Origin: Flammeovirgaceae bacterium
GTDB taxonomy: Bacteria > Bacteroidota > Bacteroidia > Cytophagales > Cyclobacteriaceae
Length of the DNA stretch: 64,000 bases
Assembly: GCA_020635915.1 (NCBI GenBank)
Contig: JACJYU010000001.1
Location: 682,001-746,000 of the forward strand
Direction: 5' to 3'
In this document: positions 7,703 to 16,813 of the stretch, piece by piece
Numbering within the stretch: position 1 is the stretch's first letter
How the letters are laid out: each line of letters starts with the position of its first letter
The notes under the pieces: model-generated
What the model was told of the DNA's origin: nothing
The model's input: only the letters and a program-made list of their open reading frames with translations
Databases searched by the model: none
Position numbers and translations under genes: made by a program

Positions 7703-8728
7703 TTACAGGGAAGGGTACCGGGCCTTATAGTCCTGGATCATTTTACGCAAATCACCGTGGTACTTATCTTCCAACTCCAACTTAAAATTTGTCCTCCTGG
7801 ATTGGTACCTGCGGTAGTTCAGGAAATAGTCGTTGTTGGGCGGCCTGGCCGCAAACCTTTTGGCAGGGATTTTATATTGGTGCAGCGTGAGGGTGTCCAT
7901 CAGGTGGACGATCTTTTGGATGAGGGCATCTTTTTTGGCTTTTTTAAAAGCATATGCATCGCCCTTCCCAAAAGTATTGTACAGGCTATCCAGGGCCCCC
8001 GCCCCGCGGAGCACATGCTGGCTGTAACGCTGGTGGTCCAAAACTTCGTACACGTAGGTGGTGTACTCCGCTGACCCTTTTCCATACTTTGCCGCCAGGA
8101 AGAGGTAAGCGGCCGAATCGCCAATAAATGAGGCCAGGTTTTCATTGAAGGCCACACTGTCTTTTACAAACAAGGTGGCATGCACCATCTCATGGATGAT
8201 AAGGCTGGCCAGGTCGCCTTCGTTCCGCTCCAGCATGCCACTGAGGATGGGATCGGTAAACCAGCCCAGGGTGGACCAGCCCCCGGGGTTCCTTACGCCC
8301 ACGTCCCACCCTTCGTCCTGCAAGCGTTTCATTTCGGCCAGGGCCTTACCCTTGTCGAAGTAGCCCTTGTACGGCACGGTGCCCACCACGGGAAAATCCC
8401 AGGTTTTTGCCTTTAGCCGAAAAGGCTCGCTAGCGGTTACCACCCACATCAGCTCCTCCCCTTTCTGGTCGTACACGGTTTTGTAGTTTTCTGAATCGTT
8501 GAGCCCCAGGGAATCGATGGCAAAGGATTTTATCCCTTCAACAATATGCAGTTTGCCTTTTAGGGAATCGGGAAAAGCTGGATCGGCCAATACTTCTTCA
8601 ATGGGCCTGGCGTTCCAAATAATCCTCATCTGTCCCATCCCCTGGCTTATCCCATAGGCAATCAAAGACCAATACCATCCTACCAGCGCCACAGCCAGCA
8701 CCAGCAATGCAATCCATATTTTTTTCAT
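7703..8728 (-). CDS. Putative zinc aminopeptidase (PF10023-type)
   Basis: 341 aa with one N-terminal membrane segment (IALLVLAVALVGWYWSLIAYG) that acts as an anchor or uncleaved signal. The zinc motif HEMVH is at residues 179-183 with a likely third ligand, Glu196, in FNENLASFIG. The stretch GWDVGVRNPGGWSTLGWFTDPI is characteristic of the 'putative aminopeptidase' family that I know as PF10023. Substrate and physiological role are not known to me. It stands alone, with 72 bases to the pseudouridine synthase and 88 to the outer-membrane protein gene. Confidence 0.8.
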   Translation of the reverse strand: MKKIWIALLVLAVALVGWYWSLIAYGISQGMGQMRIIWNARPIEEVLADPAFPDSLKGKLHIVEGIKSFAIDSLGLNDSENYKTVYDQKGEELMWVVTASEPFRLKAKTWDFPVVGTVPYKGYFDKGKALAEMKRLQDEGWDVGVRNPGGWSTLGWFTDPILSGMLERNEGDLASLIIHEMVHATLFVKDSVAFNENLASFIGDSAAYLFLAAKYGKGSAEYTTYVYEVLDHQRYSQHVLRGAGALDSLYNTFGKGDAYAFKKAKKDALIQKIVHLMDTLTLHQYKIPAKRFAARPPNNDYFLNYRRYQSRRTNFKLELEDKYHGDLRKMIQDYKARYPSL

Positions 8729-8816
8729 GTGTTCATCATAGTCTTAAATGGGCACAGGGAATCACCCGGTATGAACAGGCTGTTGGGCATGTGGGGCATT
8801 TACATGGCGATTTCAT

Positions 8817-9950
8817 CTACTTTCTTTTGGCAAGGAAAAACCGGTCTTTAAACTGAAGGTAAAACCCATACGAATACTGAAAGGAATTGAAGCCCAGGTC
8901 ATAATAAGGCTCCACGCGCAAGGTAGCGGCCAATCCCTTTGCAATTTCCCTGTTGTAGAGCAACCGGACAATGGCCAACTGCATGTTTTCCCGCTGTACG
9001 CGATAGTCAAATTCAGAAACGGATGGATATATGTTCCCTCCCTGTATGGAAAGGAACTCATGCGCCTGCCAATAACTGGCCATCACGTCCAAACCGAATG
9101 CCATGGACATCGTGGCATTGGCATAAAACCCCGACCCATCAAGGTATGGGCGCCCATAGGTGGCAGTGACATCCTTATAGTAGGCATAAAACCCATTTAC
9201 CTTCCATGCTTTCATCCATCCTGTGCCATGCTTTTGCACCTCTGCCCCGACAGCGGAATTCATTAGGGTCTCCAGGGGCTCGTGGCTTATGTTGATTTGA
9301 CCTCCCCTATGGGCTATGAGTACCTGTACAGGTATTGAAATTTCAAAGGCAGCTTTTTTTAGGATCTTTTTTTGAACGGAAAGGCCCGAAACAAAGCGTT
9401 CCTGTTCCGGGTCGTTGTTGTAAATCGTGTTTTGCCAGTCGAGCCAAAGGTCAAAAAACAAATTTTCCGTCATGGACTTCAGTTGGATGCCCGTTTCCAG
9501 CCGATGGTTCAATACCCGCTCAAACCCATATAGCGGCTCTATCAGCCGGTGGCCCAGGCTACCTTCAATATTGCCAAAAACCAGGGCCATAGGTCCCTTT
9601 GTGATTTTTAGTGACAGGGTGGGCACCACTGTGGAAAACCCCCGGTTGCCAAAGTCCTGTTGCAGGTATGCACCGGCCGCCAAGCGCACGTTCTTTCTGG
9701 CATAATAACCCAAAGACGGGTGAAGCTGGTACCCCAACAGGGTGTACCCTTCTATAATGGTGTCGAAATATTCGTTGTTTTTGGAAAAGCCCAGAAAGCC
9801 GAGGTCAAAAAACAGCTTGCCTGAATCTGCCGCTGCCAGGGACTGGCGGTCTTCAAAAACCGTATTGTCCAACTGTGCCCTTGCGGCACCGGGGATGGCA
9901 ATCAACAACAATATGGCCGGTAACTTTCCCACCTTTGGATTAAAGTGCAA
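8817..9950 (-). CDS. Secreted, probably outer-membrane beta-barrel protein of unknown function
   Basis: 377 aa. The N-terminus has a signal peptide (LPAILLLIAIPGAARAQ). The rest alternates polar and aromatic residues in short stretches (for example FFDLWLDWQNTIYNND, AWKVNGFYAYYKDVTATYG, FNSFQYSYGFYLQFKDRFF) and ends with an aromatic-rich strand, as expected of an outer-membrane barrel of perhaps 12-16 strands. I recognise no family. It faces recA divergently across 182 bases. Confidence 0.6.
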   Translation of the reverse strand: MHFNPKVGKLPAILLLIAIPGAARAQLDNTVFEDRQSLAAADSGKLFFDLGFLGFSKNNEYFDTIIEGYTLLGYQLHPSLGYYARKNVRLAAGAYLQQDFGNRGFSTVVPTLSLKITKGPMALVFGNIEGSLGHRLIEPLYGFERVLNHRLETGIQLKSMTENLFFDLWLDWQNTIYNNDPEQERFVSGLSVQKKILKKAAFEISIPVQVLIAHRGGQINISHEPLETLMNSAVGAEVQKHGTGWMKAWKVNGFYAYYKDVTATYGRPYLDGSGFYANATMSMAFGLDVMASYWQAHEFLSIQGGNIYPSVSEFDYRVQRENMQLAIVRLLYNREIAKGLAATLRVEPYYDLGFNSFQYSYGFYLQFKDRFFLAKRK

Positions 9951-10132
9951 ATTAAAGGACTTATCCGTTATTCCTTAATGGTTAGTTGATTCCGGTTTTA
10001 TGCCGTTGACAAAAGGCCTTCCGCCCCGTCCCTGGGCCAAAATTTAATCTTGGTGAATAAGTGCCGAAATGGTAATTTCAACCCCCACAAAGAAACCATA
10101 AACACATTTATATTATATAACCAGGAGAGGCT

Positions 10133-11161
<1,029 letters not shown>

Positions 11162-11164
11162 TTT

Positions 11165-12367
11165 TCAGGTGGCCCGTTCCGCGCCCCCTCCTTCCGTCCT
11201 CACAATCCGTTTAAAATAGAAAGTGAAGAAGTAGACCAAAACGCGAATGGTGGCAAAAGCGCCCCACTGCACCAGGCGTTGTGCCCAATGGGCATGGGCG
11301 GCCCGGTAGGGGCCGGTGACCCGGGTGCTGTGCCGGACCACCCGGCTTTCGAGGTAGTGCCCCACCTCGCGGGCAAATGCGGGGTTCTTTACGTCCAGGT
11401 TGAGTTCCACGCTGGCATAGGTGCTGATGTCGTTTACGTTGAAGGACCCGAGCGTAATCCAATCATTGTCGCAAATGGCGAGCTTGCCGTGAAGCACCGT
11501 GCGGTTGTATTCAAAAATTTTTATTCCGTTGGCCAACAACCAATCGTACATAAACCTCTCCGCCATCTTGGCTATTTTTACGTCAGAGATGCCCGCTACG
11601 ATCAGCGTGATCTCCACCCCGCGCCTGCTGGCGTTGCGCAGGGCCCTTCGGAATACCCTACCGGGCAAGAAATAACTCGACAGGATGGTGATGTGCGACT
11701 TAGCCCCCCTGAACAACTCCAAGTAACTCAGCGTAACCTCGTCCAGCCCCCTCACCCAATCATTTCTTCTCATGCGCACCAGGCTTTTGTCCGCTGCCGC
11801 AAAAGGGAGGGCCGGCACATGACCGATTGCAGGAAGCTTCTTCAACGGCTGAAAACCGTTCCATGTTTTTTGGCACAACACAAGCAGGTCCCTCACGATG
11901 TCGCCCTGCACGCCAAGGGCAAAATCCAGCCACGGTGGGCTTCCCTGTATTTCATTATAGTGGTTGGCAATGTTGATGCCCCCGACAAGGGCGTGCCGTA
12001 AGTCCACCACGCATACTTTGTGGTGGAGCCTCCTGCCCAGGTAAAACTTTTTACTGCGGAAAAGCGGTTGGAAAAACCTGAACTTTACCCCCTGGGCCTT
12101 CAGGCCTTGCACAAAATGACGGCTTAAGCCCTGGGAGGCATAGCCATCCACCATCAGGAACACGGCCACGCCCCGTTGGGAGGCCCCCACAAGGGCCCTG
12201 GCCACCGACTGTCCGGTTTCGTCTTCGGCAAAAATATAGGTTTGAAGGTGCACGGTGCTTTCCGCACCTGAGATAAGGCCAATAAGATGACCGAAATAAG
12301 GCTTTCCGCCCGGCACCAGGCTGACGCGGTTGTTCCCGGAATATTTTCCAAACTCCTTCCCCGGCAA
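11165..12367 (-). CDS. Cardiolipin synthase-like phospholipase D family protein
   Basis: 400 aa with two PLD catalytic motifs: HHKVCVVDLRHALVGGIN (near residue 125) and HGKLAICDNDWITLGSFN (near 305), each with the H-x-K-x4-D pattern. Enzymes of this kind join phosphatidylglycerol units into cardiolipin or transfer phosphatidyl groups. Unlike E. coli ClsA there are no N-terminal membrane helices; instead a hydrophobic segment lies near the C-terminus (WGAFATIRVLVYFFTFYF), followed by Lys/Arg. The start is TTG at 12367: an in-frame stop lies 18 bases further upstream and no ATG or GTG occurs between. It is divergent from the hydrolase at 12469, also TTG-initiated. Confidence 0.85.
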   Translation of the reverse strand: MPGKEFGKYSGNNRVSLVPGGKPYFGHLIGLISGAESTVHLQTYIFAEDETGQSVARALVGASQRGVAVFLMVDGYASQGLSRHFVQGLKAQGVKFRFFQPLFRSKKFYLGRRLHHKVCVVDLRHALVGGINIANHYNEIQGSPPWLDFALGVQGDIVRDLLVLCQKTWNGFQPLKKLPAIGHVPALPFAAADKSLVRMRRNDWVRGLDEVTLSYLELFRGAKSHITILSSYFLPGRVFRRALRNASRRGVEITLIVAGISDVKIAKMAERFMYDWLLANGIKIFEYNRTVLHGKLAICDNDWITLGSFNVNDISTYASVELNLDVKNPAFAREVGHYLESRVVRHSTRVTGPYRAAHAHWAQRLVQWGAFATIRVLVYFFTFYFKRIVRTEGGGAERAT

Positions 12368-12468
12368 TTTTATTTTGATCTGTTAGGTTCGTAAGTTATG
12401 CCTTTTACCAAAAAACCGCCACTTTGAAAGCCATGGGGTTATAGGCCACACCTTTAAAAAAATAAAAT

Positions 12469-13479
12469 TTGGACTCCCTTACACATATCGCACTGGGCGC
12501 CTGCATAGGCGAACTGTACGCAGGCAGGCAGTTGGGCAAAAAAGCCCTTGTAGCGGGGGCAGTTGCCCAATCGGTTCCGGACATCGACTTTGTGGCGTCT
12601 TTTTGGCTCACCCCGGCCAATGACCTGCTGGCACACCGGGGCTTTACCCATTCCCTTTTGTTTGTTGCGCTCACCGCCTATCCCCTCGCCCTGATGGTTT
12701 CGCGGTGGCGATGGTTTCCCCACATGCGCACCCGCACATGGACGGGCTTCATTTTGACCGAACTGCTGGTGCACATCTTTTTGGATGCCTTCAATGCATA
12801 CGGCACTGCCTGGTTTGAACCCTTCAGCCACTACCGCGTGTCGTTTCATTCCCTCTTTGTGGCAGACCCCTTCTTCTCCATCCCGCTGGGGATAGGCGCC
12901 CTGCTGTTGGCATGGCTCCCAACCCAGCACATGGCCAGGAAAAAGTGGGCCAGGAATGCCATAATCATCAGCGTCATATACCTGGCCTACGGACTGGCCA
13001 ACAAGCTTATGGTAATGGGCGCGGTGGAAAAAAGTTTTGGTGCACAAGAAATTTCCTACAAACGGTATTTTGCCACGCCCACCCCGGGGAACGTGTGGCT
13101 ATGGTACATCGTGGCGGAAACGGAAGGCGGCTTTTACATAGGCTACCGGTCCGTGTTCGACTCCCAAAACACCATTCCTTTTTGGTATTTCAACAGGAAC
13201 GAGGCCGTATTGGCCCCCGTTGCCGGCCATGAAGACGTGCAACACTTAATACGGTTTTCCGAAGGCTACTATATAGTATCGGAATACAACGGCAACCTCG
13301 TGTTCAACGACCTTCGCTTTGGGCAGATGCTGGGGTGGGAGGACCCCACTGCCCCTTTTGTATTTTATTATTACCTACAGCGCCCCAACGATAACGATTT
13401 GTTGATCCAACGAGGGCGCTTTGCCCGTTGGGATTTTGCTTCGGCACTTTCCTTTCTCCACAGGATAAAAGGGGCGTGA
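12469..13479 (+). CDS. Membrane-bound metal-dependent hydrolase (YbcI/DUF457 type)
   Basis: 336 aa. The N-terminus MDSLTHIALGACIGELYAGR and the motifs SVPDIDFV and HRGFTHSLLF are the conserved His/Asp motifs of the DUF457 family, integral membrane proteins annotated as metal-dependent hydrolases. Several hydrophobic segments occur (about 65-85, 95-115, 140-160, 170-190). The function is poorly defined in the family. The start codon is TTG at 12469: an in-frame TAA lies two codons upstream, and MDxLTH is the usual family N-terminus, so the choice is firm. Confidence 0.85.
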   Translation: MDSLTHIALGACIGELYAGRQLGKKALVAGAVAQSVPDIDFVASFWLTPANDLLAHRGFTHSLLFVALTAYPLALMVSRWRWFPHMRTRTWTGFILTELLVHIFLDAFNAYGTAWFEPFSHYRVSFHSLFVADPFFSIPLGIGALLLAWLPTQHMARKKWARNAIIISVIYLAYGLANKLMVMGAVEKSFGAQEISYKRYFATPTPGNVWLWYIVAETEGGFYIGYRSVFDSQNTIPFWYFNRNEAVLAPVAGHEDVQHLIRFSEGYYIVSEYNGNLVFNDLRFGQMLGWEDPTAPFVFYYYLQRPNDNDLLIQRGRFARWDFASALSFLHRIKGA

Positions 13480-13530
13480 AGGGGGAAAGGTGAATTTTTC
13501 CCTGGCAGCCTACGGTGTGAAGCCATTTCC

Positions 13531-13572
13531 TGACGAGTGTCCCTGCCCCACATGACCACCCTCATACTTTTA
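13531..13572 (+). promoter_or_regulatory. Candidate promoter and degenerate FNR/FixK-like site upstream of the first usp gene
   Basis: TACTTTTA (13565-13572) is one base from the -7 consensus TAnnTTTG; the matching -33 position (CCTG, 13542-13545) is poor. Upstream, TGAC-GAGT-GTCC (13531-13542) is a degenerate version of the TGAT-N4-ATCA palindromes found at 15755 and 16343. Its centre is about 41 bases before the start point expected from the -7 box. Weak on its own; it matters only with the other two sites. Confidence 0.3.
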
Positions 13573-13665
13573 TGCAAAAAACACTTTTAACTTGTGGTCA
13601 GGCCATAGTCCTTTTGAAGGCATAGGGGCGTAACTGATTTTTTTAACAAAATAAATAATTGAACC

Positions 13666-14508
13666 ATGACCATACTTGTTCCCACCGACTTCTCCAAACA
13701 TTCAAAAACCGCTGCTTTGTATGCCGCCAGGCTGGCCAAAAAAATTGGTGCAGAACTGGTGCTCCTCAATGTAGTGTATGGGCAGGCTTCTTCCCGCGCC
13801 ATGATGGTAACGCCAAAGCTTGAGGCCGAAATGAAAAAAATTGCCAACAACGAGCTCGACCGTTTGGTTCAGGGGATAAAAACGGAAATAAAAGGGAAGC
13901 TGGACATATCCGTTCGCCTGCTCACCGGGTTTCCCGTAACCAATGTGGTCCAGCGGTTCCTCAGGCAGGCCAAAGTGGATTTGGTAATCATGGGCACACA
14001 AGGTGCCACCGGTCTTCAAAAAGTATTTATCGGAAGCAATGCCGCGGCCATGATCCAGGATGCCGTGGTCCCGGTGGTAATCGTGCCTCAAAATGCCGCT
14101 TTCAAAAGCTTAAAGAAAATAGTGTATGCCACTGACCTCGACAACATGGAAAATGAACTGTCTGCGGTATGCCAGTTTGCAAAGCCCTTCAATGCCACCA
14201 TCGATGTAGTGCATGTGGCCGCGGAGGACGCCCCAACAAAATTCGACCTCAAACAGATGAAATCGGAACTGGCCAGGAAAATGAAATATGAAAAAATATC
14301 ATTTCACCTTTCCAAAAACGATGATGTGGCCGAAGCCATAGACCGGTTTATCATCGCTAAAAAAGCCGATATGCTGGTGATGTTCACGCACAAACTCAAC
14401 TTCTTCGAGAAGCTTTTTAGCCGGAGCGTGACAAGGAAGCTCGCCTTCCATTCGTATGTCCCCATGCTCACCTTCAATAAAGCAAACCTGGCGGGGAAAA
14501 AGAAATAG
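13666..14508 (+). CDS. Universal stress protein, two tandem Usp domains
   Basis: 280 aa. Domain 1 (about 1-145) starts MTILVPTDFSKHSKTAALYA and carries the ATP-loop motif VIMGTQGATGLQKVFIGSNA. Domain 2 (about 150-275) starts KKIVYATDLDNMENELSAV but has a less conserved loop (MLVMFTHKLNFFEKLFSRSV), so it may not bind nucleotide. Proteins of this kind accumulate in starved or oxygen-limited cells; the biochemical role is uncertain. It converges on a second usp gene with a 10-base gap, in a cluster with a ribosome hibernation factor and a CRP-type response regulator. Confidence 0.93.
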   Translation: MTILVPTDFSKHSKTAALYAARLAKKIGAELVLLNVVYGQASSRAMMVTPKLEAEMKKIANNELDRLVQGIKTEIKGKLDISVRLLTGFPVTNVVQRFLRQAKVDLVIMGTQGATGLQKVFIGSNAAAMIQDAVVPVVIVPQNAAFKSLKKIVYATDLDNMENELSAVCQFAKPFNATIDVVHVAAEDAPTKFDLKQMKSELARKMKYEKISFHLSKNDDVAEAIDRFIIAKKADMLVMFTHKLNFFEKLFSRSVTRKLAFHSYVPMLTFNKANLAGKKK

Positions 14509-14518
14509 CTTTTGGTTT

Positions 14519-15334
14519 TTACCTGACGACCAACACGGGCAACGCAGAACGGTTGATCAACCGTTCTGCAACGCCTGGGTTGAACAGGCGGCCCAACAGG
14601 CCTTTGTCCTCCATTGCCACGGCAATCATATCTGCCCCTATCCCAGTTGAGAAACGGGTTATCCCAAATTCCTTATCATTGGTCTCAATGACGTTCATCG
14701 TATAGTCTATATTGGGAAAACCCTCCATTTGCCTTGACATCGTCAAACGGGCCACCTTCCCTTCAATAGGGTGGCCTTGTGCATTGATGAACAACAAGTG
14801 CAGCCTTGAGCCCCATAGCCTTGAGAAAGAAACCACAACGCGCAATTGGCTTGTCATGTCCTTTTTAAAAGAAGAAGCAAAAACAATGTGGCCAAACCCT
14901 TCGTTTTCCGGCATTTCCTTTACCACCAGGGTGGGTACCTTTACATGACGGATAACGTACCGGGTTTTTGAGCCAATGACCATTTCCCTGATGCCGGTGG
15001 CCCCATGGGAGCCCATCACCAGGAAATCTATCTTTTTGGGAAGGATGTAATCCGGGACCCGTTCGTGCCCGGTCCCCATTACAAGGTCATGCCTGGCGCG
15101 GATGCCGTCCGCTTCCGCGGCCTTCACCAGTTGGTCAAGGTTGTCGCGCAACACCCCCATTCGGCCATTTCCCGCCTGCACGGGTGTGCCCGGAACGTGG
15201 GAAGGGGAGCCCATATCGACAGCCAGGTGAAGGAAATGTATTTCCGCACCACTTTGCTTGGCCAGCCGCATGGCCACCTCCGCGGCCGCATTGGCACATT
15301 CCGAAAAATCCGTTGGCACCAGTATCCTGTTCAT
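14519..15334 (-). CDS. Universal stress protein, two tandem Usp domains
   Basis: 271 aa. Domain 1 begins MNRILVPTDFSECANAAAEV and contains the nucleotide-binding loop FLVMGSHGATGIREMVIGSK. Domain 2 (from about residue 150, GHIVFASSFKKD) ends in DKGLLGRLFNPGVAERLINR. It lies 58 bases downstream of hpf on the same strand with no clear terminator between, so hpf-usp is probably one transcript. It is related to the convergent usp at 13666 but clearly diverged from it. Confidence 0.92.
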   Translation of the reverse strand: MNRILVPTDFSECANAAAEVAMRLAKQSGAEIHFLHLAVDMGSPSHVPGTPVQAGNGRMGVLRDNLDQLVKAAEADGIRARHDLVMGTGHERVPDYILPKKIDFLVMGSHGATGIREMVIGSKTRYVIRHVKVPTLVVKEMPENEGFGHIVFASSFKKDMTSQLRVVVSFSRLWGSRLHLLFINAQGHPIEGKVARLTMSRQMEGFPNIDYTMNVIETNDKEFGITRFSTGIGADMIAVAMEDKGLLGRLFNPGVAERLINRSALPVLVVR

Positions 15335-15392
15335 GTTATTTTGTTTGTGCCCACAAGGCGTGGCCTTTTATCCTTACCGATAGGGCCTGCGG

Positions 15393-15680
15393 TCACCGCA
15401 CTTTCTTCCTTCGGAGCAACTCTTCCATGGCCGAAGTGGCCCCTGCAATGGCCTCTTCAAAACTGGCCCCGGTTTTCTTCAAAAACGGGTCTTCCCCGGG
15501 CAGCGACAATAAAATTTCACAGGACTTGTTCTGTGGACTGTTGCCCTGCTCGACAGAAAGCGTGACATGGGCACGCACAATCCTATCGTTGAATTTTTCC
15601 AAGCTGCCTACTTTATCGCGGATAAAACCTTCCAACTGTGGCTGTAAATCAATTTGTACCGACTTTATAAGTATTTGCAT
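15393..15680 (-). CDS. hpf: Ribosome hibernation-promoting factor, short form
   Basis: 95 aa, the length of short HPF/RaiA-type proteins, which bind the 30S decoding centre and silence ribosomes in non-growing cells. Family features are MQILIKSVQIDLQPQLEGFI, the strands RIVRAHVTLSVEQ and CEILLSLPGEDPFLKKT, and the helix SFEEAIAGATSAMEELLRRK. It is first of the leftward hpf-usp unit; an FNR-like palindrome lies 74 bases upstream of its start codon, shared with the divergent DUF302 gene. Confidence 0.9.
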   Translation of the reverse strand: MQILIKSVQIDLQPQLEGFIRDKVGSLEKFNDRIVRAHVTLSVEQGNSPQNKSCEILLSLPGEDPFLKKTGASFEEAIAGATSAMEELLRRKKVR

Positions 15681-15754
15681 AAAAACCGCTTTTCAATAAT
15701 TTGAAACATGTACTATCCTGGCATGAAGTAAGACATTATCCACCAAAAGAACAC

Positions 15755-15766
15755 TGATAAATATCA
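15755..15766. promoter_or_regulatory. FNR/FixK-like palindrome between hpf-usp and DUF302
   Basis: TGAT-AAAT-ATCA inside the longer inverted repeat CTGATAAATATCAG. It resembles the FNR box TTGATnnnnATCAA with a C/G at the outer positions. It is almost equidistant from the two divergent start codons (74 bases to hpf, 76 to DUF302), and its centre is about 41-47 bases before the start point implied by the promoter at 15770-15801, a class II activator position. I infer that it is a target of the CRP-type response regulator at 16805-17863. Confidence 0.55.
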
Positions 15767-15769
15767 GCC

Positions 15770-15801
15770 TTGTGGCTTATTGTGGTCATAGAATATTTTG
15801 G
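15770..15801 (+). promoter_or_regulatory. Candidate promoter of the DUF302 gene
   Basis: TTGT (15770-15773), 20 bases, then TATTTTGG (15794-15801): an imperfect match to TTTG-N19..21-TAnnTTTG. The weak -7 box fits a promoter that needs an activator, and the FNR-like palindrome ends 4 bases before the -33 element. It lies 41 bases upstream of the ATG at 15843. Confidence 0.4.
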
Positions 15802-15842
15802 AATACTTCCGTAATATGGAGCCGTAAACAAACAAAGGAAAT

Positions 15843-16235
15843 ATGGACTACCATTATTCAAAAAAAACGGGCACATCATTTGATGACACCATCAGGCACG
15901 TCACCGACAACCTTCAAAAAGAAGGTTTTGGGGTGCTCACTACCATTGACGTAAAGGCCACGTTAAAGAAAAAACTGGATGTGGATTTCAGGAACTACCA
16001 AATCCTGGGGGCATGCAACCCCAAGTTTGCCCATCAGGCACTTACCCTCGAACCTACCATTGGCGTAATGCTGCCGTGCAACATTGCCGTGCAGGAAAAC
16101 GAAAATGGCGAGGTGGTCATATCGGCCATTAACCCCATGGAAACGATGGCCAAAAGCATTAAGAACGAGAAGCTCAATGATGTGGCCATGGAGGTGGGCA
16201 CACGGCTAAGGCGGGCCGTTGATGCCTGCCCATAG
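15843..16235 (+). CDS. DUF302-domain protein
   Basis: 130 aa, cytosolic, no signal peptide. DUF302 features are FDDTIRHVTDNLQKEGFGVL near the N-terminus, YQILGACNPKFAHQALTLEP in the middle, and IGVMLPCNIAVQENENGEVV. The fold resembles small alpha/beta domains that may bind a ligand; the function is unknown, though from memory DUF302 proteins often sit beside redox or stress genes. Here the gene is divergent from hpf-usp with a shared FNR-like site. A hairpin at 16271-16302 probably ends its transcript. Confidence 0.88.
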   Translation: MDYHYSKKTGTSFDDTIRHVTDNLQKEGFGVLTTIDVKATLKKKLDVDFRNYQILGACNPKFAHQALTLEPTIGVMLPCNIAVQENENGEVVISAINPMETMAKSIKNEKLNDVAMEVGTRLRRAVDACP

Positions 16236-16270
16236 GCAGCCCAAAACCCCGACAGGAATAGGGCGAAACC

Positions 16271-16302
16271 CGGATAATCAACCGTAAATGGTTGGTTATC
16301 CG
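16271..16302 (+). terminator. Hairpin downstream of the DUF302 gene
   Basis: CGGATAATCAACC and GGTTGGTTATCCG form a 13-bp stem (one G-U wobble in RNA) around a 6-base loop. It begins 36 bases after the stop codon. There is no U-tract after it, so it may act as a 3' stabiliser or need Rho rather than being a classical intrinsic terminator. Confidence 0.5.
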
Positions 16303-16342
16303 TGCATTAGGGAAAGGTTTTCACGGCAGGCAACCATGCAAC

Positions 16343-16354
16343 TGATTTCTATCA
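16343..16354. promoter_or_regulatory. FNR/FixK-like palindrome upstream of the orphan gene at 16448
   Basis: TGAT-TTCT-ATCA, the same half-sites and spacing as the site at 15755. Its centre (16348.5) lies about 62-65 bases before the start point expected from the -7 box at 16400-16407, close to the -61.5 class I activator position. Inferred target of the neighbouring CRP-type response regulator. Confidence 0.5.
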
Positions 16355-16376
16355 TGGGCTGCCTTGACGCCAATCA

Positions 16377-16407
16377 TTCGTGCCCTGCCCCCATGCCCCT
16401 ACTTTTG
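16377..16407 (+). promoter_or_regulatory. Bacteroidota-type promoter of the orphan gene at 16448
   Basis: TTCG (16377-16380), exactly 19 bases, then TACTTTTG (16400-16407): perfect -7 consensus TAnnTTTG and three of four bases at -33. The start codon follows 40 bases later. Confidence 0.62.
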
Positions 16408-16447
16408 GAAAAATAGCTTGAAACAAACTTTGCCTTTAACGCACGAC

Positions 16448-16813
16448 ATGTCCGTACTCAACATCGATGAGCATAAATCGGTAGGTGATTTTCAAAAAGG
16501 ATTCTCCCTCATGTTCCCTTTTTTGAAAATCGAGTTTTTCAAGTCAATGGTTGGCGAGGGCCAAGTCAAAAGCCAAAAGGGCAATGTCCTATTGCCCCCT
16601 AATTACATCCTGGGAAAAAAGGAATTTACACTGAATATTGACGGCTCCACCACGGTGGCCGGCCTCAAGGCCATGCTTCTGGAAAAGACAGGGGTGGCGT
16701 GCCAGGTGTACAGGAAATCGGGAACGATATGGATAGAGGTCTCGCTCACTGAAGATTGGGCCCTGGAGAGGCAAAACAGTGAGGCCGAATTGATCAACAA
16801 CCATTCAGTTTGA
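16448..16813 (+). CDS. Small cytosolic protein of unknown function in the stress cluster
   Basis: 121 aa from the ATG at 16448. An open frame continues upstream to 16364, but it would include the promoter, so the shorter form is chosen. No signal peptide or membrane segment. It has an N-terminal MSVLNIDEHKSVGDFQKGF, a basic-hydrophobic middle (FPFLKIEFFKSM) and a C-terminal part (STTVAGLKAMLLEKTGVACQ, then VYRKSGTIWIEVSLTEDWAL) that looks like a compact alpha/beta domain. I recognise no family. Its 3' end overlaps the convergent response regulator gene by 9 bases. Promoter and FNR-like box suggest it belongs to the stress regulon. Confidence 0.7.
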   Translation: MSVLNIDEHKSVGDFQKGFSLMFPFLKIEFFKSMVGEGQVKSQKGNVLLPPNYILGKKEFTLNIDGSTTVAGLKAMLLEKTGVACQVYRKSGTIWIEVSLTEDWALERQNSEAELINNHSV

